Shown piece after piece: positions 1 to 7,280 of a stretch of 64,000 nucleotides of DNA. A program made the translations under genes and the position numbers. Location of the stretch: NCBI RefSeq assembly GCF_003234655.2, contig NZ_CP126271.1, positions 248,001 through 312,000 on the forward strand. The letters are read 5' to 3'. Source of the stretch: Curtobacterium sp. MCLR17_007 (GTDB lineage Bacteria; Actinomycetota; Actinomycetes; Actinomycetales; Microbacteriaceae). Each line of letters starts with the position of its first letter. Position 1 is the first letter of the stretch. The notes under the pieces are model-generated. The model made no database searches, was not told where the DNA came from, and saw only the letters and a program-made list of their open reading frames with translations.

Positions 1-494
1 CCCTCGTGCTCGACGGCACGCTGTTCGCCGGACCGCGCGGTGCCGCCGGCGAGATCGGCCACGTGCCGGGGTTCGGCGACGGGCTGTGCACCTGCGGGCA
101 GCACGGGCACCTCGAGACCATCGCCGCCGCGCGTGGCATGGCCGACCGGTACGAGGCCGTGACCGGCCGCCGCTTGCCCGTGCACGCGATCGCCGACGCC
201 GCACGCGCGGGTGACCCCGAGGCCGCGTCGGTGTTCCGGACCGCCGGGTGGGGGATCGCCCGCGGCATCCTGCTCACCGCGGGGATCCTGGACGTGACGA
301 CGGTCGTCATCGGGGGCGGTGTCGCGCGCTCGTGGGACCTGCTCGCTCCGGCGATCGAGGCGGCGATCGCCGCCGAACCGCCCGTCTCCGGGGCGGCCAT
401 CCGGGTCGAGCCGGCCCTGCTCGGGTCGGACGCGGTCGCGCTCGGGGCCGCGGCACAGGTGCGCGCCCGGGTGCTCGACGCCGAGCTCGCGTAG
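1..494 (+). CDS. ROK family protein (sugar kinase or repressor), C-terminal part only
   Basis: The reading frame is open to the window edge, so this is the C-terminal ~164 residues of a gene that starts upstream. It shows the ROK zinc-binding region CTCGQHGHLE (the family pattern is CxCGxxGCxE, so the third cysteine is His here), preceded by GEIGH, the segment that positions the metal. A late glycine-rich stretch (VVIGGGVARSWDLL) fits the ROK ATPase fold. ROK members are either glucokinase-like sugar kinases or NagC/XylR-type repressors with an N-terminal HTH. The N-terminus is missing, so the two cannot be told apart. It converges with the DUF4383 gene across a shared terminator. Confidence 0.85.
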   Translation, partial: LVLDGTLFAGPRGAAGEIGHVPGFGDGLCTCGQHGHLETIAAARGMADRYEAVTGRRLPVHAIADAARAGDPEAASVFRTAGWGIARGILLTAGILDVTTVVIGGGVARSWDLLAPAIEAAIAAEPPVSGAAIRVEPALLGSDAVALGAAAQVRARVLDAELA

Positions 495-518
495 CGGCGC
501 GCGGCGCTTGGCGCTCCC

Positions 519-580
519 CACGGAACCACAGAACGGACACAGCATCGTGCGCTTGCACGGTGCTGTGTCCGTTCCGTGGT
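519..580. terminator. Bidirectional terminator hairpin between convergent genes
   Basis: A long inverted repeat has core arms AACGGACACAGCATCGTGC (532-550) and GCACGGTGCTGTGTCCGTT (555-573), with one mismatch and a 4-nt loop, and outer pairing that extends the stem. It lies between the ROK gene (plus) and DUF4383 gene (minus). The same arm sequence AACGGACACAGCA recurs at 50642-50683. Confidence 0.8.
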
Positions 581-619
581 GCTGACCCCGTCGACCTGAT
601 CGTGACGGGGTCGACTGGG

Positions 620-1078
620 TCAGGCTCGGCGGGTTCCGACGCGGGGCAGGACCAGTCCGAGCACGATCATGGCGACCGCGAGGACCGCGTGCAGCACGTT
701 GTCAGCGCTGTTCAGCGGGACGAAGTTCGCGGCGCTCGCCATGTTCGCGGTGAACAGGCCGTAGACGAAGAGCACCGCGTAGACGATGCCGCCGACGAGC
801 AGGTACAGCCGGGCACCCGTGGCGGTGCGTGCGGCGAGCAGCCCGACGATGCCGAACAGCAGGTGGACGATGTTGTGCAGGACCGAGACCTGGAACAGGC
901 CGAGCAGGTGCGCCATCGAGCCGTTGCCCGCGGCCGACATCGTGCCCATGTCCATCGTGAGTCCGGGGACGAAGCCGGCGATGCCGACGATGAGGAACAC
1001 GACGCCGAAGACGAGGGCGCCCTTCTGGGTCCAGGTGGAGCCGTAGCCGGTGCGGCCGGCTGCTGTGTGCGCTGTCAT
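620..1078 (-). CDS. DUF4383 domain membrane protein
   Basis: A 152-residue protein with four predicted membrane segments: GALVFGVVFLIVGIAGFVPG, a segment around LFQVSVLHNIVHLLFGIVGL, LYLLVGGIVYAVLFVYGL and NVLHAVLAVAMIVLGLVL. The pattern HNIVHLLFGIVGL followed by DNVLHAVLAVAMI is typical of DUF4383 proteins of actinobacteria, whose function is unknown. The ATG at 1078 is chosen because GAAAGG lies about 7 nt upstream on the minus strand and translation begins a few residues before the first helix. A much longer open frame upstream on this strand is a high-GC artefact. Monocistronic. Confidence 0.85.
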   Translation of the reverse strand: MTAHTAAGRTGYGSTWTQKGALVFGVVFLIVGIAGFVPGLTMDMGTMSAAGNGSMAHLLGLFQVSVLHNIVHLLFGIVGLLAARTATGARLYLLVGGIVYAVLFVYGLFTANMASAANFVPLNSADNVLHAVLAVAMIVLGLVLPRVGTRRA

Positions 1079-1213
1079 GACGAGACCTTTCGTGGTGGTG
1101 AGTCGTCGTGTTCGGCAACCCGTGGCAGATCGTATGCACAGGGGATTCGGAGCGCTCGCCGTGCCGGTTTGCAGCCTTGACCAGGAACAGGTCCCGACTC
1201 GTACGATCGACGA

Positions 1214-1864
1214 GTGGCCACCAGCGCAGATCCCGTCGTCCTCCTGACCGCGTTCGAGCCCTTCGGTGGTGCAGCGCGCAACCCCTCGTGGGATGCCGTC
1301 CAGGCCGTCGCATCCGCGTGGGACGGGCCCGGACGGGTCGTCGTCGAGCAGCTGCCGGTCGTCTTCGCCGAGGTCCGCGCCGCGATCGTCGCCGCGGTCA
1401 CGGAGCACCGGCCGACGCTCGTGATCGCCACCGGTGTCGCCGAGGGCCGGACGACCGTGTCCCCCGAACGGGTGGCCGTCAACATCGACGATGCGCGCAT
1501 CCCGGACAACGCCGGAGCTCAGCCCATCGACGAACCGATCGATCCGCGCGGCCCCGACGGCTTCCTGACGACCCTGCCGATCAAGCGCATCGTGCGTGCC
1601 GCGACCCGGGCCGGTGTGCCGGCGGCTGTGTCGAACACCGCGGGCACCTTCACCTGCAACCACGCCTTCTACGAGCTCATGTCGATCGCCGCCAACGAGG
1701 GCTTCCGTGCCGGTTTCGTCCACGTCCCGGCGACGCCCGAGTCGGCGACCGGCGACGTCCCGACCCTGCCGCTCGACGACCTGGTGACCGCGCTCACCCT
1801 CGCCGTCCGCGAGTCGCTCGACCCCGCCCCCGACGCCGTCGTCACGGGCGGCACCGAGCACTAG
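1214..1864 (+). CDS. pcp: Pyroglutamyl-peptidase I (C15 cysteine peptidase)
   Basis: A 216-residue cytoplasmic peptidase that removes N-terminal pyroglutamate from peptides. It opens with LLTAFEPFGG, the family hallmark. The catalytic triad can be placed as Glu in the SPERVAVNIDDARIPDN segment, Cys in SNTAGTFTCNHAFY and His in GFVHVP. Length matches the usual ~210-220 residues. The GTG start is favoured because a -10-like TACGAT (1202-1207) ends 6 nt before it, the leaderless arrangement repeated throughout this window. It stands alone between a minus-strand gene and a protease. Confidence 0.92.
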   Translation: MATSADPVVLLTAFEPFGGAARNPSWDAVQAVASAWDGPGRVVVEQLPVVFAEVRAAIVAAVTEHRPTLVIATGVAEGRTTVSPERVAVNIDDARIPDNAGAQPIDEPIDPRGPDGFLTTLPIKRIVRAATRAGVPAAVSNTAGTFTCNHAFYELMSIAANEGFRAGFVHVPATPESATGDVPTLPLDDLVTALTLAVRESLDPAPDAVVTGGTEH

Positions 1865-1931
1865 CACCCCGATGCGTCCGTCGAAGTGCGGACTGGTGCG
1901 ACCCCTGAACGGGGGATGAAGATGCTCTTCA

Positions 1932-1946
1932 GTTGCACAGCGCAAC
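1932..1946. promoter_or_regulatory. Inverted repeat upstream of the serine protease gene
   Basis: GTTGC-acagc-GCAAC is a perfect 5+5 dyad in the untranslated region 51 nt before the protease start. It could be an operator or a small hairpin. There is no further support. Confidence 0.35.
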
Positions 1947-1996
1947 GGGTCAGTCCCGGTCAGTGGAGTGGGTCCGACCCCGACAGAGGAGTCGTC

Positions 1997-2722
1997 ATGA
2001 AGAAGTCCATCGCAGCGGCGTTCGCCGCGACCCTCATCGCCGGCGGGCTGTTCGCCGCCGCACCGGCATCGGCCCTGACAGCCAGCCCCCAGGTCGTCGG
2101 CGGCGAGCGTGCCACGAACACGTGGGCGGTCCAGCTCGAGGCGTCCGGCGGGTCCATCCCGTCGGGCTACGTCAGCAACTGCACCGGCGAGCAGATCACC
2201 GCCTCGTGGGTGCTGACCGCCCGGCACTGCATCGACGGCATCGGTGCGATGAACGTCTACCACTCCAACTCGACGTCGAACCGCGGCGCCGCATCCGTCG
2301 TTGACCGGGTGTCCGCCGCACCGACGGGCGACATCGCGCTCGTGCACCTGCGCACCGCGTCCGCGCTGTCGTCCTACGCGCCGCTCGACCTCGCAGCGAC
2401 CGCGAAGTCGAGCGGCACCGGCACGATCCAGGGCTACGGCCTGCGGGCGAACGCGACGCAGTCCGACGGGCTGTACCAGGCGAGCGTCTCGCTCACCGGC
2501 GCCAGCACCGACGCCTACAGCGGCCGCGCGCAGCACGTCACCGGTGTGAGCGGCGCGTCGAACCACGGCGACTCGGGCGGCCCGCTGATCGTGAACGGCA
2601 AGGTCGTCGGCGTGTGCTCGACGGGCGACAGCGCCGACCCGGGCGCGAACACCCGGGCCGGCTCGAACTACGCGCTGCTGACGCAGTCCGCGTCCTGGAT
2701 CCGGTCGACTGCCGGCGTCTGA
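1997..2722 (+). CDS. Secreted trypsin-like serine protease (S1 family)
   Basis: A 241-residue preproenzyme. The signal peptide begins MKKSIAAAFAATLIAGGLFA and ends at an AxA-type site (APASA). The mature chain follows with VVGGERATNTWAVQL, an IVGG-like activation neo-N-terminus, so a short propeptide is likely cleaved. The triad is visible: His in LTARHC, Asp in GDIALVHL, Ser in GDSGGPL. Three cysteines (SNCTG, RHC, GVCST) allow at least one disulphide. Substrates are unknown. The ATG at 1997 is chosen over the in-frame ATG at 1886 because only the former gives an N-terminal signal peptide and it follows a purine-rich GAGGAG. A strong hairpin ends the transcript. Confidence 0.92.
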   Translation: MKKSIAAAFAATLIAGGLFAAAPASALTASPQVVGGERATNTWAVQLEASGGSIPSGYVSNCTGEQITASWVLTARHCIDGIGAMNVYHSNSTSNRGAASVVDRVSAAPTGDIALVHLRTASALSSYAPLDLAATAKSSGTGTIQGYGLRANATQSDGLYQASVSLTGASTDAYSGRAQHVTGVSGASNHGDSGGPLIVNGKVVGVCSTGDSADPGANTRAGSNYALLTQSASWIRSTAGV

Positions 2723-2732
2723 CCCGCTGACG

Positions 2733-2774
2733 GGACAGGAGGTCCGGTGCCACCTGGCACCGGACCTCCTTTCC
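2733..2774 (+). terminator. Rho-independent terminator-like hairpin (GGAGG family)
   Basis: Perfect 16-bp arms AGGAGGTCCGGTGCCA (2737-2752) and TGGCACCGGACCTCCT (2755-2770) with a 2-nt loop, just after the protease stop. Nearly the same stem is found at 14481-14524 and 54767-54814. Confidence 0.85.
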
Positions 2775-2850
2775 GTGCTGTGGTCGCGCTCATGGCGGGC
2801 TCCGGCCCGACCTGAGCGCACGTCCGTACGGTGCCGAGGAACGTGGAGCC

Positions 2851-3738
2851 ATGAGCCAGTACGACAAGCGCGACCCGAACTCCCTCTACCCCGCACCGCC
2901 CTACCCGAAGCAGGAGCAGTCCCTGCCGGGTGCCGCCTGGAAGATGGACCCGAAGCCCGACCACGGCGAGCAGAGCTACGTCGGCAAGGAGCGCCTGACG
3001 GGCTTCCGCGGGATCGTCACCGGCGCGGACTCCGGCATCGGCCGTGCCGCCGCGATCGCGATGTCGCGCGAGGGCGCCGACCTCGTCCTGTCCTACCTGC
3101 CGGACGAGCAGGAAGACGCCGAGGAGGTCCGCGACCTGCTCGAGTCCGAGGGACGCCGGGCGGTCCTGGTCCCCGGCGACATCTCGGACGAGCAGTACTG
3201 CAAGGACCTCGTCCAGCAGGCCGTCGACGAGCTCGGCGGACTGGACACCCTGGTGATGGTGGCCGGGCGCATGGAGAGCAACGAGGACATCCTGACGCTC
3301 GACACGCAGATGTTCGACTCGACGTTCAAGACGAACATCTACTCGCTGTTCTGGTTGACGAAGGCCGCGGTGCCGCACCTGGAGCCGGGGTCGACGATCG
3401 TGACGACCGGCTCGATCCAGGCGTCGACACCGTCGCCCGACAAGATCGACTACGCCGTGTCCAAGGGCGCGATCAAGCTCTTCACCGAGGCCGTCGCCCA
3501 GCAGCTCGCCCCGAAGGGCATCCGCGTGAACTCGGTTGCCCCGGGACCGGTCTGGACGCCGCTGCAGCCGGGCTCCGACGACGCCGAGACCGTGTCGCAC
3601 TTCGGTGAGCAGTCGCCGTTCGGCCGCCCCGGCCAGCCCGCCGAACTCGGTGCTGCCTACGTGCACCTGGTGAGCCCGGAGTCGAGCTACCAGTCGGGTT
3701 CGACCATCACGATCGCCGGAGGCACACCCGCGTTCTGA
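2851..3738 (+). CDS. SDR family oxidoreductase (YhdG/YghA-like extended N-terminus)
   Basis: A 295-residue short-chain dehydrogenase. A ~50-residue hydrophilic N-terminal extension (YPAPPYPKQEQSLPG...) precedes the cofactor loop TGADSGIGRAAA. The catalytic residues fit Ser in TTGSIQAS and Tyr/Lys in DYAVSKGA. The usual NNAG is VAGR, so the asparagine is lost, but the fold is intact. The proline-rich entry with KMxPKPxxGE is typical of stress-associated SDRs such as E. coli YghA. A paralogue with the same architecture lies at 49696-50607. A TACGGT box (2827-2832) lies ~18 nt upstream and GGAG precedes the ATG, giving a short leader. Substrate unknown. Confidence 0.85.
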   Translation: MSQYDKRDPNSLYPAPPYPKQEQSLPGAAWKMDPKPDHGEQSYVGKERLTGFRGIVTGADSGIGRAAAIAMSREGADLVLSYLPDEQEDAEEVRDLLESEGRRAVLVPGDISDEQYCKDLVQQAVDELGGLDTLVMVAGRMESNEDILTLDTQMFDSTFKTNIYSLFWLTKAAVPHLEPGSTIVTTGSIQASTPSPDKIDYAVSKGAIKLFTEAVAQQLAPKGIRVNSVAPGPVWTPLQPGSDDAETVSHFGEQSPFGRPGQPAELGAAYVHLVSPESSYQSGSTITIAGGTPAF

Positions 3739-3739
3739 G

Positions 3740-4591
3740 TCACGCCCGCGTCCCGACGCCCTCCGCTCCCAGCACACCGAGGAGCGCGAGGGCGTCCGCG
3801 TCCGGTGACCCCGCTGGCGCCGTGTAGAGCACGAGGAACTGGTCCCGGTCCGTCAGCGCCAGGCTGTCGCAGTCCACGGTGACCGGGCCGACGGCCGGGT
3901 GGTGGAAGGTCTTCGTCAGCATCGGCGCCGTCCGCACGTCGTGCTGCTCCCACAGTCGGGCGAACTCGGTGCTGCCGGTCCGCAGTTCCTCGACCAGGTC
4001 GGACACCGTCGGGTCGGCGGGGTACCGGGCCCGCGCGCTCCGGAGGTGGACCACGACGTCGCGCTGGAACTCGGTGCCGTCCGCGATGCCGAACGGCGGC
4101 TGCTCCGGCTGGCCCCCGACCGGGAAGGCCTTCCTGGCGAGGTTCCGCTCCGACGGTGGGCGCTTGCCGAAGTCCTCCATGAGCGCGGCGGCGAGTGCAT
4201 TCCAGGCGAGGACCTCGAACGTCGCTGAGATGACGATCGCTGCGGTCTGCGGGAGTCGTTCGACGACGGCGAGGATGCTCGGTCGGACGTCACGCCGGAC
4301 GAGTCCGTGGTGCAGCGGAGCGGTGCCGGCGAGCAGGTGCAGGTGCTCGGACTCGGCGTCGGTCAGCAGGAGCGCGCCGGTGATCGCGGCGAGGACCTCG
4401 GCCGACGGTCGTGGCGCGCGGCCCTGCTCGAGGCGGATGAAGTACTCGGTCGAGATGTGCGCCAGGACGGCGACCTCCTCGCGCCGCAGCCCCGGAGTCC
4501 GTCGCCGCGGGCCGGAGGGCAGACCCACGTCCTCGGGTCGGAGTCGTTCGCGCCGCGACCGGAGGAACGCGGCGAGTTCCTGCTTGTCCAT
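3740..4591 (-). CDS. MmyB-type helix-turn-helix transcriptional regulator (pair 1)
   Basis: A 283-residue regulator. Residues ~8-80 form an XRE-type HTH with the subfamily signature RRRTPGLRREEVAVLAHIS followed by YFIRLEQGRAPRPS. Residues ~100-265 form the MmyB-like ligand-binding domain (VLAWNALAAALMEDF, TFHHPAVGPVTVDCDSLAL). Members usually repress an adjacent oxidoreductase gene and may bind a small hydrophobic ligand. It diverges from the SDR at 4678 across 86 bp that contain the dyad GGTAC-N5-GTACC. The start has CAGACT six nt upstream (plus-strand 4598-4603), identical in sequence and spacing to the second regulator at 6331. Confidence 0.9.
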   Translation of the reverse strand: MDKQELAAFLRSRRERLRPEDVGLPSGPRRRTPGLRREEVAVLAHISTEYFIRLEQGRAPRPSAEVLAAITGALLLTDAESEHLHLLAGTAPLHHGLVRRDVRPSILAVVERLPQTAAIVISATFEVLAWNALAAALMEDFGKRPPSERNLARKAFPVGGQPEQPPFGIADGTEFQRDVVVHLRSARARYPADPTVSDLVEELRTGSTEFARLWEQHDVRTAPMLTKTFHHPAVGPVTVDCDSLALTDRDQFLVLYTAPAGSPDADALALLGVLGAEGVGTRA

Positions 4592-4626
4592 GGTCCGAGT
4601 CTGCTCGCTCCCACGATCCCGATCCT

Positions 4627-4641
4627 GGTACGGCTCGTACC
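4627..4641. promoter_or_regulatory. Candidate operator between MmyB regulator 1 and SDR 1
   Basis: GGTAC-ggctc-GTACC, a perfect 5+5 inverted repeat in the middle of the 86-bp divergent intergenic region. Its position upstream of both -10-like boxes suits a site for the adjacent regulator. It is not repeated in the second pair's intergenic region, which weakens the idea that both regulators share a site. Confidence 0.45.
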
Positions 4642-4677
4642 TGGCTCCGTCGACCCACCGGGCCGGACGCTGAGGGC

Positions 4678-5463
4678 ATGACGAACGACACCACCACCCA
4701 CACGCCCATCGGCCTGCTCTCCGGCAAGGTCCTGTTCATCACCGGTGCCAGCCGCGGCATCGGCGCTGCCGCGGCCCGGCTCTTCGCCCGCGAGGGCGCC
4801 GCGGTCGTGCTCGCTGCTCGCAGCACCGGCGCACTCGACGCCGTCGTCGCCGCCGTCCGCGCGGACGGCGGCACCGCCGACGCCGTGGCACTCGACCTCG
4901 CCGACCCCGACAGCATCCGCGGCGCCGTCGCCCGGGTCGACGACCTGCACGGCCGTCTCGACGGGGCGTTCAACAACGGCGCGGCGATCCAACAGCCCGG
5001 ACCCCTCGACACCACCAGCGACGAGGACCTCGACGAGCAGTTCGCGGTGAACTTCCGCGGGCACTGGGTCGCGATGACCGCCGAGGCCGCGCTGATGCGT
5101 CGGGCGGGCGGTGGCGCGATCGTGAACACGTCGAGCATCGGCAGCCGACGCGCGAACCCGGCCCTGCCCGCCTACGGCGCGATGAAGCGCGCGCTGAACA
5201 GCATCACCGAGACCGCCGCCGTCACCTGGGCGCCCGAGCACATCCGGGTGAACGGCATCACCCCCGGTGGGACGGCCACCGAGATGATCGACGCGTGGGA
5301 GGCCGCGACGCCCGGCATCGCGGCGCAGATCAACGCCTCGGTGCCGCTCGGTCGGATGGCGGAGCCGGCGGAGGTCGCCGAGGTCGCCGCCTGGCTGCTG
5401 AGCGACCGCGCCTCCATGGTCACCGGCGCGATCGTCCCCGTCGACGGCGGTGCTGGCGCCTGA
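4678..5463 (+). CDS. SDR family oxidoreductase (pair 1 target)
   Basis: A 261-residue classical SDR: cofactor loop TGASRGIGAAAA at ~21-32, FNNGAAI in place of NNAG, catalytic Ser in NTSSIGS, Tyr-x3-Lys in AYGAMKRAL, and the C-terminal GAIVPVDGGAGA that ends the Rossmann fold. It likely reduces or oxidises a small carbonyl or alcohol with NAD(P)(H). The substrate is unknown. It is transcribed away from the MmyB regulator and is its probable target. GACGCT six nt before the ATG serves as a degenerate -10 for a leaderless mRNA. The gene converges with the second MmyB regulator 22 bp downstream. Confidence 0.88.
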   Translation: MTNDTTTHTPIGLLSGKVLFITGASRGIGAAAARLFAREGAAVVLAARSTGALDAVVAAVRADGGTADAVALDLADPDSIRGAVARVDDLHGRLDGAFNNGAAIQQPGPLDTTSDEDLDEQFAVNFRGHWVAMTAEAALMRRAGGGAIVNTSSIGSRRANPALPAYGAMKRALNSITETAAVTWAPEHIRVNGITPGGTATEMIDAWEAATPGIAAQINASVPLGRMAEPAEVAEVAAWLLSDRASMVTGAIVPVDGGAGA

Positions 5464-5485
5464 CCGCGTCGGGGGGACGTGCGCG

Positions 5486-6331
5486 CTACTCGACCAGCGC
5501 CTGGGTCCCGAGCACGATCGCGAGCGAGAGCCGCTCCGCGTCCGCCGTCCCCGGCTCGGCGGTGTAGGCCATGATCCGCAGGTCCTCGGGCCCGACCACG
5601 AGCGTGTCGCAGTCCACCTGGATCGGCCCCACCGTCGGGTGGTGGATGGTCTTCTGCCGCGTCGGGTGGTCCGTCGGTGCCGGGGCGGCGGACTCCCACA
5701 GCGCGACGAAGCGCGGGCTCGCAGCGCGCAGGTCCCGCACGAGCTGCTGCAGCTGCCGGTCGAGCGGGTAGCGCGCGGCGGTCGACCGCAGGTCCGCCAC
5801 CACCCGCTCCTCGAAGGCCCCCTGTTCAGCCGGGGTGTGCACGGCGCGACTGCCCGACCCGACCAGGTGCCGCCAGACCGTGTTCCGGTCGTGCCCGCGG
5901 AGCGCACCGATCGGCCCCATCAGCGCGTCGTACGGCAGGTTCGCGACGAGCAGGTTGCCCGCGGCGTCGAGCACGGCGACCGGGGTGTCGGCCAGCCGGT
6001 CGAGCAACCGCTGCACGCTCGGCGGGATCCGCGTGGGGACGACGTCCGCGCCGGGAGCGGCGTGTCCGGCGAGCGCGTAGAGCAGCTCGCGCTCGGCGTC
6101 CGCCACCCGCAGCGCCCGGACCAGCGCCTCGACGACCTGGGCGGACGGCGACGTGGCACGGCCCTGCTCGAGGCGGGTCAGGTAGTCGGCGGAGATCCCG
6201 GCCAGGCCAGCCAGCTCCTCGCGCCGCAGTCCGGTGGCCCGCCGGCGAGGCCCGATCGGCACCCCGACCGACGACGGGGCGACGTGGTCGCGCAGCCGCC
6301 GCAGCGTGCTCCCGAACTCCGAGTGGTCCAT
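5486..6331 (-). CDS. MmyB-type helix-turn-helix transcriptional regulator (pair 2)
   Basis: A 281-residue paralogue of the regulator at 3740-4591: HTH with RRRATGLRREELAGLAGIS and YLTRLEQGRATSPS, then the MmyB ligand-binding domain (TPVAVLDAAGNLLVANLPYDALMG; KTIHHPTVGPIQVDCDTLVV). The ATG at 6331 is chosen because it aligns with the paralogue's start and carries the same CAGACT-N6-ATG arrangement (plus-strand 6338-6343). An in-frame ATG 147 nt upstream would overlap the divergent SDR. It probably controls the SDR at 6435. Confidence 0.9.
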   Translation of the reverse strand: MDHSEFGSTLRRLRDHVAPSSVGVPIGPRRRATGLRREELAGLAGISADYLTRLEQGRATSPSAQVVEALVRALRVADAERELLYALAGHAAPGADVVPTRIPPSVQRLLDRLADTPVAVLDAAGNLLVANLPYDALMGPIGALRGHDRNTVWRHLVGSGSRAVHTPAEQGAFEERVVADLRSTAARYPLDRQLQQLVRDLRAASPRFVALWESAAPAPTDHPTRQKTIHHPTVGPIQVDCDTLVVGPEDLRIMAYTAEPGTADAERLSLAIVLGTQALVE

Positions 6332-6434
6332 GCCGACAGTCTGCCTCGCGGGGACCGGCCGGGGCCTGGCCCTGCCAGTCCTACGACAACGGGGCGGCTG
6401 TCTGCCCGGCAACGGACGGGCGCACGCTGCGGTC

Positions 6435-7118
6435 ATGACAACGACACTCGTGACCGGGGCCTCCCGAGGCCTCGGCAAGGAAACCGCCCGTCAACTCGTC
6501 GCCGCCGGGCACACCGTCTGGGTCGGCGCTCGCGACCTGCGGGCCGGCACCGCGGTCGCCGAGGAGCTCGGCGCGCGGGCCGTGCAGCTCGACGTGACCG
6601 ACGACGCCTCGGTCGCCGCCGCGTTCGCACACCTCGATGCGGCGGGCGGGCTGGACGTGCTGGTCAACAACGCCGGCATCGCGATGTGGGGGCTGAACGG
6701 TCCCGACGCACTCGCCGTGTTCGACGCGAACGCGGTGGGCATCGTCCGGACCACCGAGGCGGCGCTGCCCCTCCTGCGCCACTCGGCGAGCCCGCTCGTC
6801 GTGAACATCGGCAGTGCGCTCGGCTCGTTCGCCGCGACCCACGACCCCGCGAAGCCCGCATCCACCGTGAACGCGATCGTCTACGGTGCGAGCAAGGCCG
6901 CCGTGTCCATGCTCACGGCGCAGTACGCCCGCGCCGTCCCGGAGGTCCACTTCGTCGTGGTCGAGCCCGGCTACACCGCGACCGAGCTCGGCGGGGCGCC
7001 GAACCCACACGGTCGCCCGGTCGAGGTCAGTGCGGCGACGGTCGTGGCCGCGGCATCGGCGGGCCCGGAGGGCCCCACCGGCGTGTTCCTGGAGGACGGC
7101 GAACAGCTCGGGTGGTGA
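6435..7118 (+). CDS. SDR family oxidoreductase (pair 2 target)
   Basis: A 227-residue SDR: TGASRGLGKETA cofactor loop directly after the start, DVTDDAS acidic motif, LVNNAGIA, catalytic Ser in NIGSALGS, Tyr-x3-Lys in VYGASKAAV, and a short C-terminus. It is shorter than its counterpart in pair 1 and only distantly similar, so the two modules are not a recent duplication. Divergent from the MmyB regulator over 103 bp. CACGCT ends 6 nt before the ATG, so leaderless initiation is plausible. A hairpin terminator follows at 7137-7182. Confidence 0.88.
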   Translation: MTTTLVTGASRGLGKETARQLVAAGHTVWVGARDLRAGTAVAEELGARAVQLDVTDDASVAAAFAHLDAAGGLDVLVNNAGIAMWGLNGPDALAVFDANAVGIVRTTEAALPLLRHSASPLVVNIGSALGSFAATHDPAKPASTVNAIVYGASKAAVSMLTAQYARAVPEVHFVVVEPGYTATELGGAPNPHGRPVEVSAATVVAAASAGPEGPTGVFLEDGEQLGW

Positions 7119-7136
7119 CGACCCCACGCTGGGTGT

Positions 7137-7182
7137 GACGGACGGGAGGCCCGGTACCGACCCGGGACGCGCCTCCCGTCCG
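7137..7182 (+). terminator. Terminator hairpin (GGAGG family)
   Basis: Arms GACGGACGGGAGGC (7137-7150) and GCCTCCCGTCCG (7171-7182), with an inner CCCGG/CCGGG pairing, starting 19 nt after the SDR stop codon. Confidence 0.75.
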
Positions 7183-7280
7183 CGACGCGGTCACGTCCAC
7201 CGCACCAGTCGGCCGGCCAGGCCGGATGGCCGGTCGACGGACCACGGTCAGCCCGACGGGCGATCCGCCCGGAGCGTCCG

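Noticed and set aside
620..2896. A 758-codon open frame on the minus strand upstream of DUF4383
   Set aside because: Stop-free frames of this size are expected opposite high-GC genes. Only the last 152 codons look like a protein; the rest is Arg/Gly/Asp-rich shadow of the peptidase and protease genes.
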